Shown: positions 63,007-64,000 of the stretch, in pieces | Position numbering within the stretch: the stretch's first letter is position 1 | Layout: the number at the start of each line of letters is the position of its first letter | Source: Paraflavitalea devenefica | GTDB lineage: Bacteria > Bacteroidota > Bacteroidia > Chitinophagales > Chitinophagaceae | Direction: 5' to 3' | Assembly (NCBI RefSeq): GCF_011759375.1 | Contig: NZ_JAARML010000004.1 | Span: 791,358-855,357, forward strand | Length of the DNA: 64,000 bases | Made by a program: the position numbers and the translations under genes | The notes under the pieces: model-generated | What the model was told of the DNA's origin: nothing | Seen by the model: only the letters and a program-made list of their open reading frames with translations | The model's database searches: none

Positions 63007-63872
63007 GTTGTGTGTAGCCCTAAGCTACTGATAATTTGAAAGCAAATCACAACTATGCGCTTCCTACGGTAATATCCGAGCAGGTTGTGTGTAGCCCTAA
63101 GCTACTGATAATTTGAAAGCAAATCACAACCTGACTATCTCCTGTTTTACGATGAATGGCGTTGTGTGTAGCCCTAAGCTACTGATAATTTGAAAGCAAA
63201 TCACAACACGGCACGCCCTACATAAATCGGTATGTCAGTTGTGTGTAGCCCTAAGCTACTGATAATTTGAAAGCAAATCACAACACGAAGAGTATTATAA
63301 CTCCTGCAAAAGAAGTTGTGTGTAGCCCTAAGCTACTGATAATTTGAAAGCAAATCACAACCACAAGGCACGCTGGTGCCAACAGTGATCGGGTTGTGTG
63401 TAGCCCTAAGCTACTGATAATTTGAAAGCAAATCACAACTGATCTGCCTTTGGCTCCCCAGGCCGTCACGTTGTGTGTAGCCCTAAGCTACTGATAATTT
63501 GAAAGCAAATCACAACATCAGGAGGTGGACAAGCTCTGACCCTTGAGTTGTGTGTAGCCCTAAGCTACTGATAATTTGAAAGCAAATCACAACTGGTCAA
63601 GCGACATCTGCTCACTTATTAGGGTTGTGTGTAGCCCTAAGCTACTGATAATTTGAAAGCAAATCACAACAGGGATAATTGCGGAAAGAAATAGAATATA
63701 GTTGTGTGTAGCCCTAAGCTACTGATAATTTGAAAGCAAATCACAACCGTCCACACCCTGCCCAGGCTGATTTTATGGTTGTGTGTAGCCCTAAGCTACT
63801 GATAATTTGAAAGCAAATCACAACCCCTGGTAGATGACAACTGATCACCATTAGGTTGTGTGTAGCCCTAAG
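63007..63872 (-). CRISPR. Type II-C CRISPR array, 11 full repeats plus one truncated
   Basis: Full 47-bp repeats start at 63007, 63084, 63161, 63238, 63315, 63393, 63470, 63547, 63624, 63701 and 63778; a twelfth starts at 63855 and stops after 18 bases at 63872. All full copies are identical; plus-strand ends are GTTGTGTGTAGCCC and GCAAATCACAAC. There are eleven spacers, ten of 30 bp and one of 31 bp (63362-63392). The repeat ends are complementary (GTTGTG/CACAAC) and it has an internal GTAGC/GCTAC hairpin. The anti-repeat pairs with the minus-strand 5' part of the repeat, so crRNA is read from right to left. No spacer matched other parts of the window by eye. Confidence 0.97.
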
Positions 63873-64000
63873 TGTAAATTCTTGGCATGTTGACCCATCA
63901 TTCCTCGATGTTGACCCACCCCTGATGGTAGGCAATAAAAGAAAGAGCTTGATGCGTGTTAAAAATACAAAGGGTTATTGATTGGCTTTTGATTTTTTTC
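63873..64000. mobile_element. End of an insertion-sequence-like element in the last repeat
   Basis: The repeat breaks at 63872 and unrelated sequence begins TGTAAATTCTTGGC. It has two copies of ATGTTGACCCA 21 bases apart (63887-63897, 63908-63918), a pattern typical of IS21-family ends, which start with TG and carry several internal repeats. The transposase genes would lie beyond the window. The family call is inference; a recombined or decayed array end is possible. Confidence 0.6.

Noticed and set aside
63278..63935. Small minus-strand frames inside the CRISPR array
   Set aside because: They are translations of the repeat (VVICFQIISSLGLHTT recurs in each) and not genes.

Overview
The window looks like a chromosomal segment of a Bacteroidota bacterium, most likely of the family Chitinophagaceae. 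The evidence is moderate GC (much lower inside cas9), Por-type (T9SS) C-terminal sorting domains, SprB-like and RHS-type giant surface proteins, a large class III glutamine synthetase, ECF sigma/anti-sigma pairs, and promoters of the Bacteroidota type (TTTG about 20 bases before TAnnTTTG) instead of Shine-Dalgarno-rich sigma70 signals. The species cannot be named from the sequence.

Layout. Positions 1-12309 (mostly minus strand) carry the str operon genes ilvE-rpsL-rpsG and, separated by about 8.5 kb, fusA. Between rpsG and fusA sit a 1.3-kilo-residue T9SS surface protein, an S8-type protease and an M57 lipoprotein peptidase. Positions 12463-15803 hold a possible DNA polymerase III psi-like protein carrying an embedded tRNA 3' fragment, rdgB, an ECF sigma operon and a thioesterase. 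Positions 15800-24171 are housekeeping (aroE, a ComA-like synthase, a TPR protein, yidC, pyrG). Positions 24172-38535 hold small hypothetical genes, a histidine kinase without an adjacent regulator, proC, hldD, purL, two glycosyltransferases, a polytopic membrane protein and glnA-III. Positions 38911-49293 are a three-gene minus-strand operon: predicted beta-barrel/coiled-coil protein, YD-repeat protein, giant RHS protein. Positions 49764-54853 hold a MAKQ-family protein, hypothetical genes and a second ECF sigma operon.

Positions 55280-64000 are a defence region: an HsdR_N-like PD-(D/E)xK nuclease, a tracrRNA on the minus strand, cas9 (1413 aa), cas1, cas2, a second MAKQ-family gene and a CRISPR array. 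The array has 11 perfect 47-bp repeats plus a twelfth that is cut after 18 bp by what looks like the end of an insertion sequence. With no csn2 or cas4 this is type II-C. The anti-repeat and terminator show that tracrRNA runs on the minus strand. Its pairing with the repeat implies that the array is also read on the minus strand, from right to left, so the insertion sits on the leader side. cas9 is far more AT-rich than cas1-cas2 and the rest of the window, which suggests a mosaic locus.

Recurrent themes: nested inverted repeats made of short tandem oligomers follow yidC and pyrG; palindromes lie just upstream of both MAKQ-family genes and of the RHS operon; a GC-rich palindromic element sits in frame in a coding gene. 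No complete tRNA or rRNA gene was seen.
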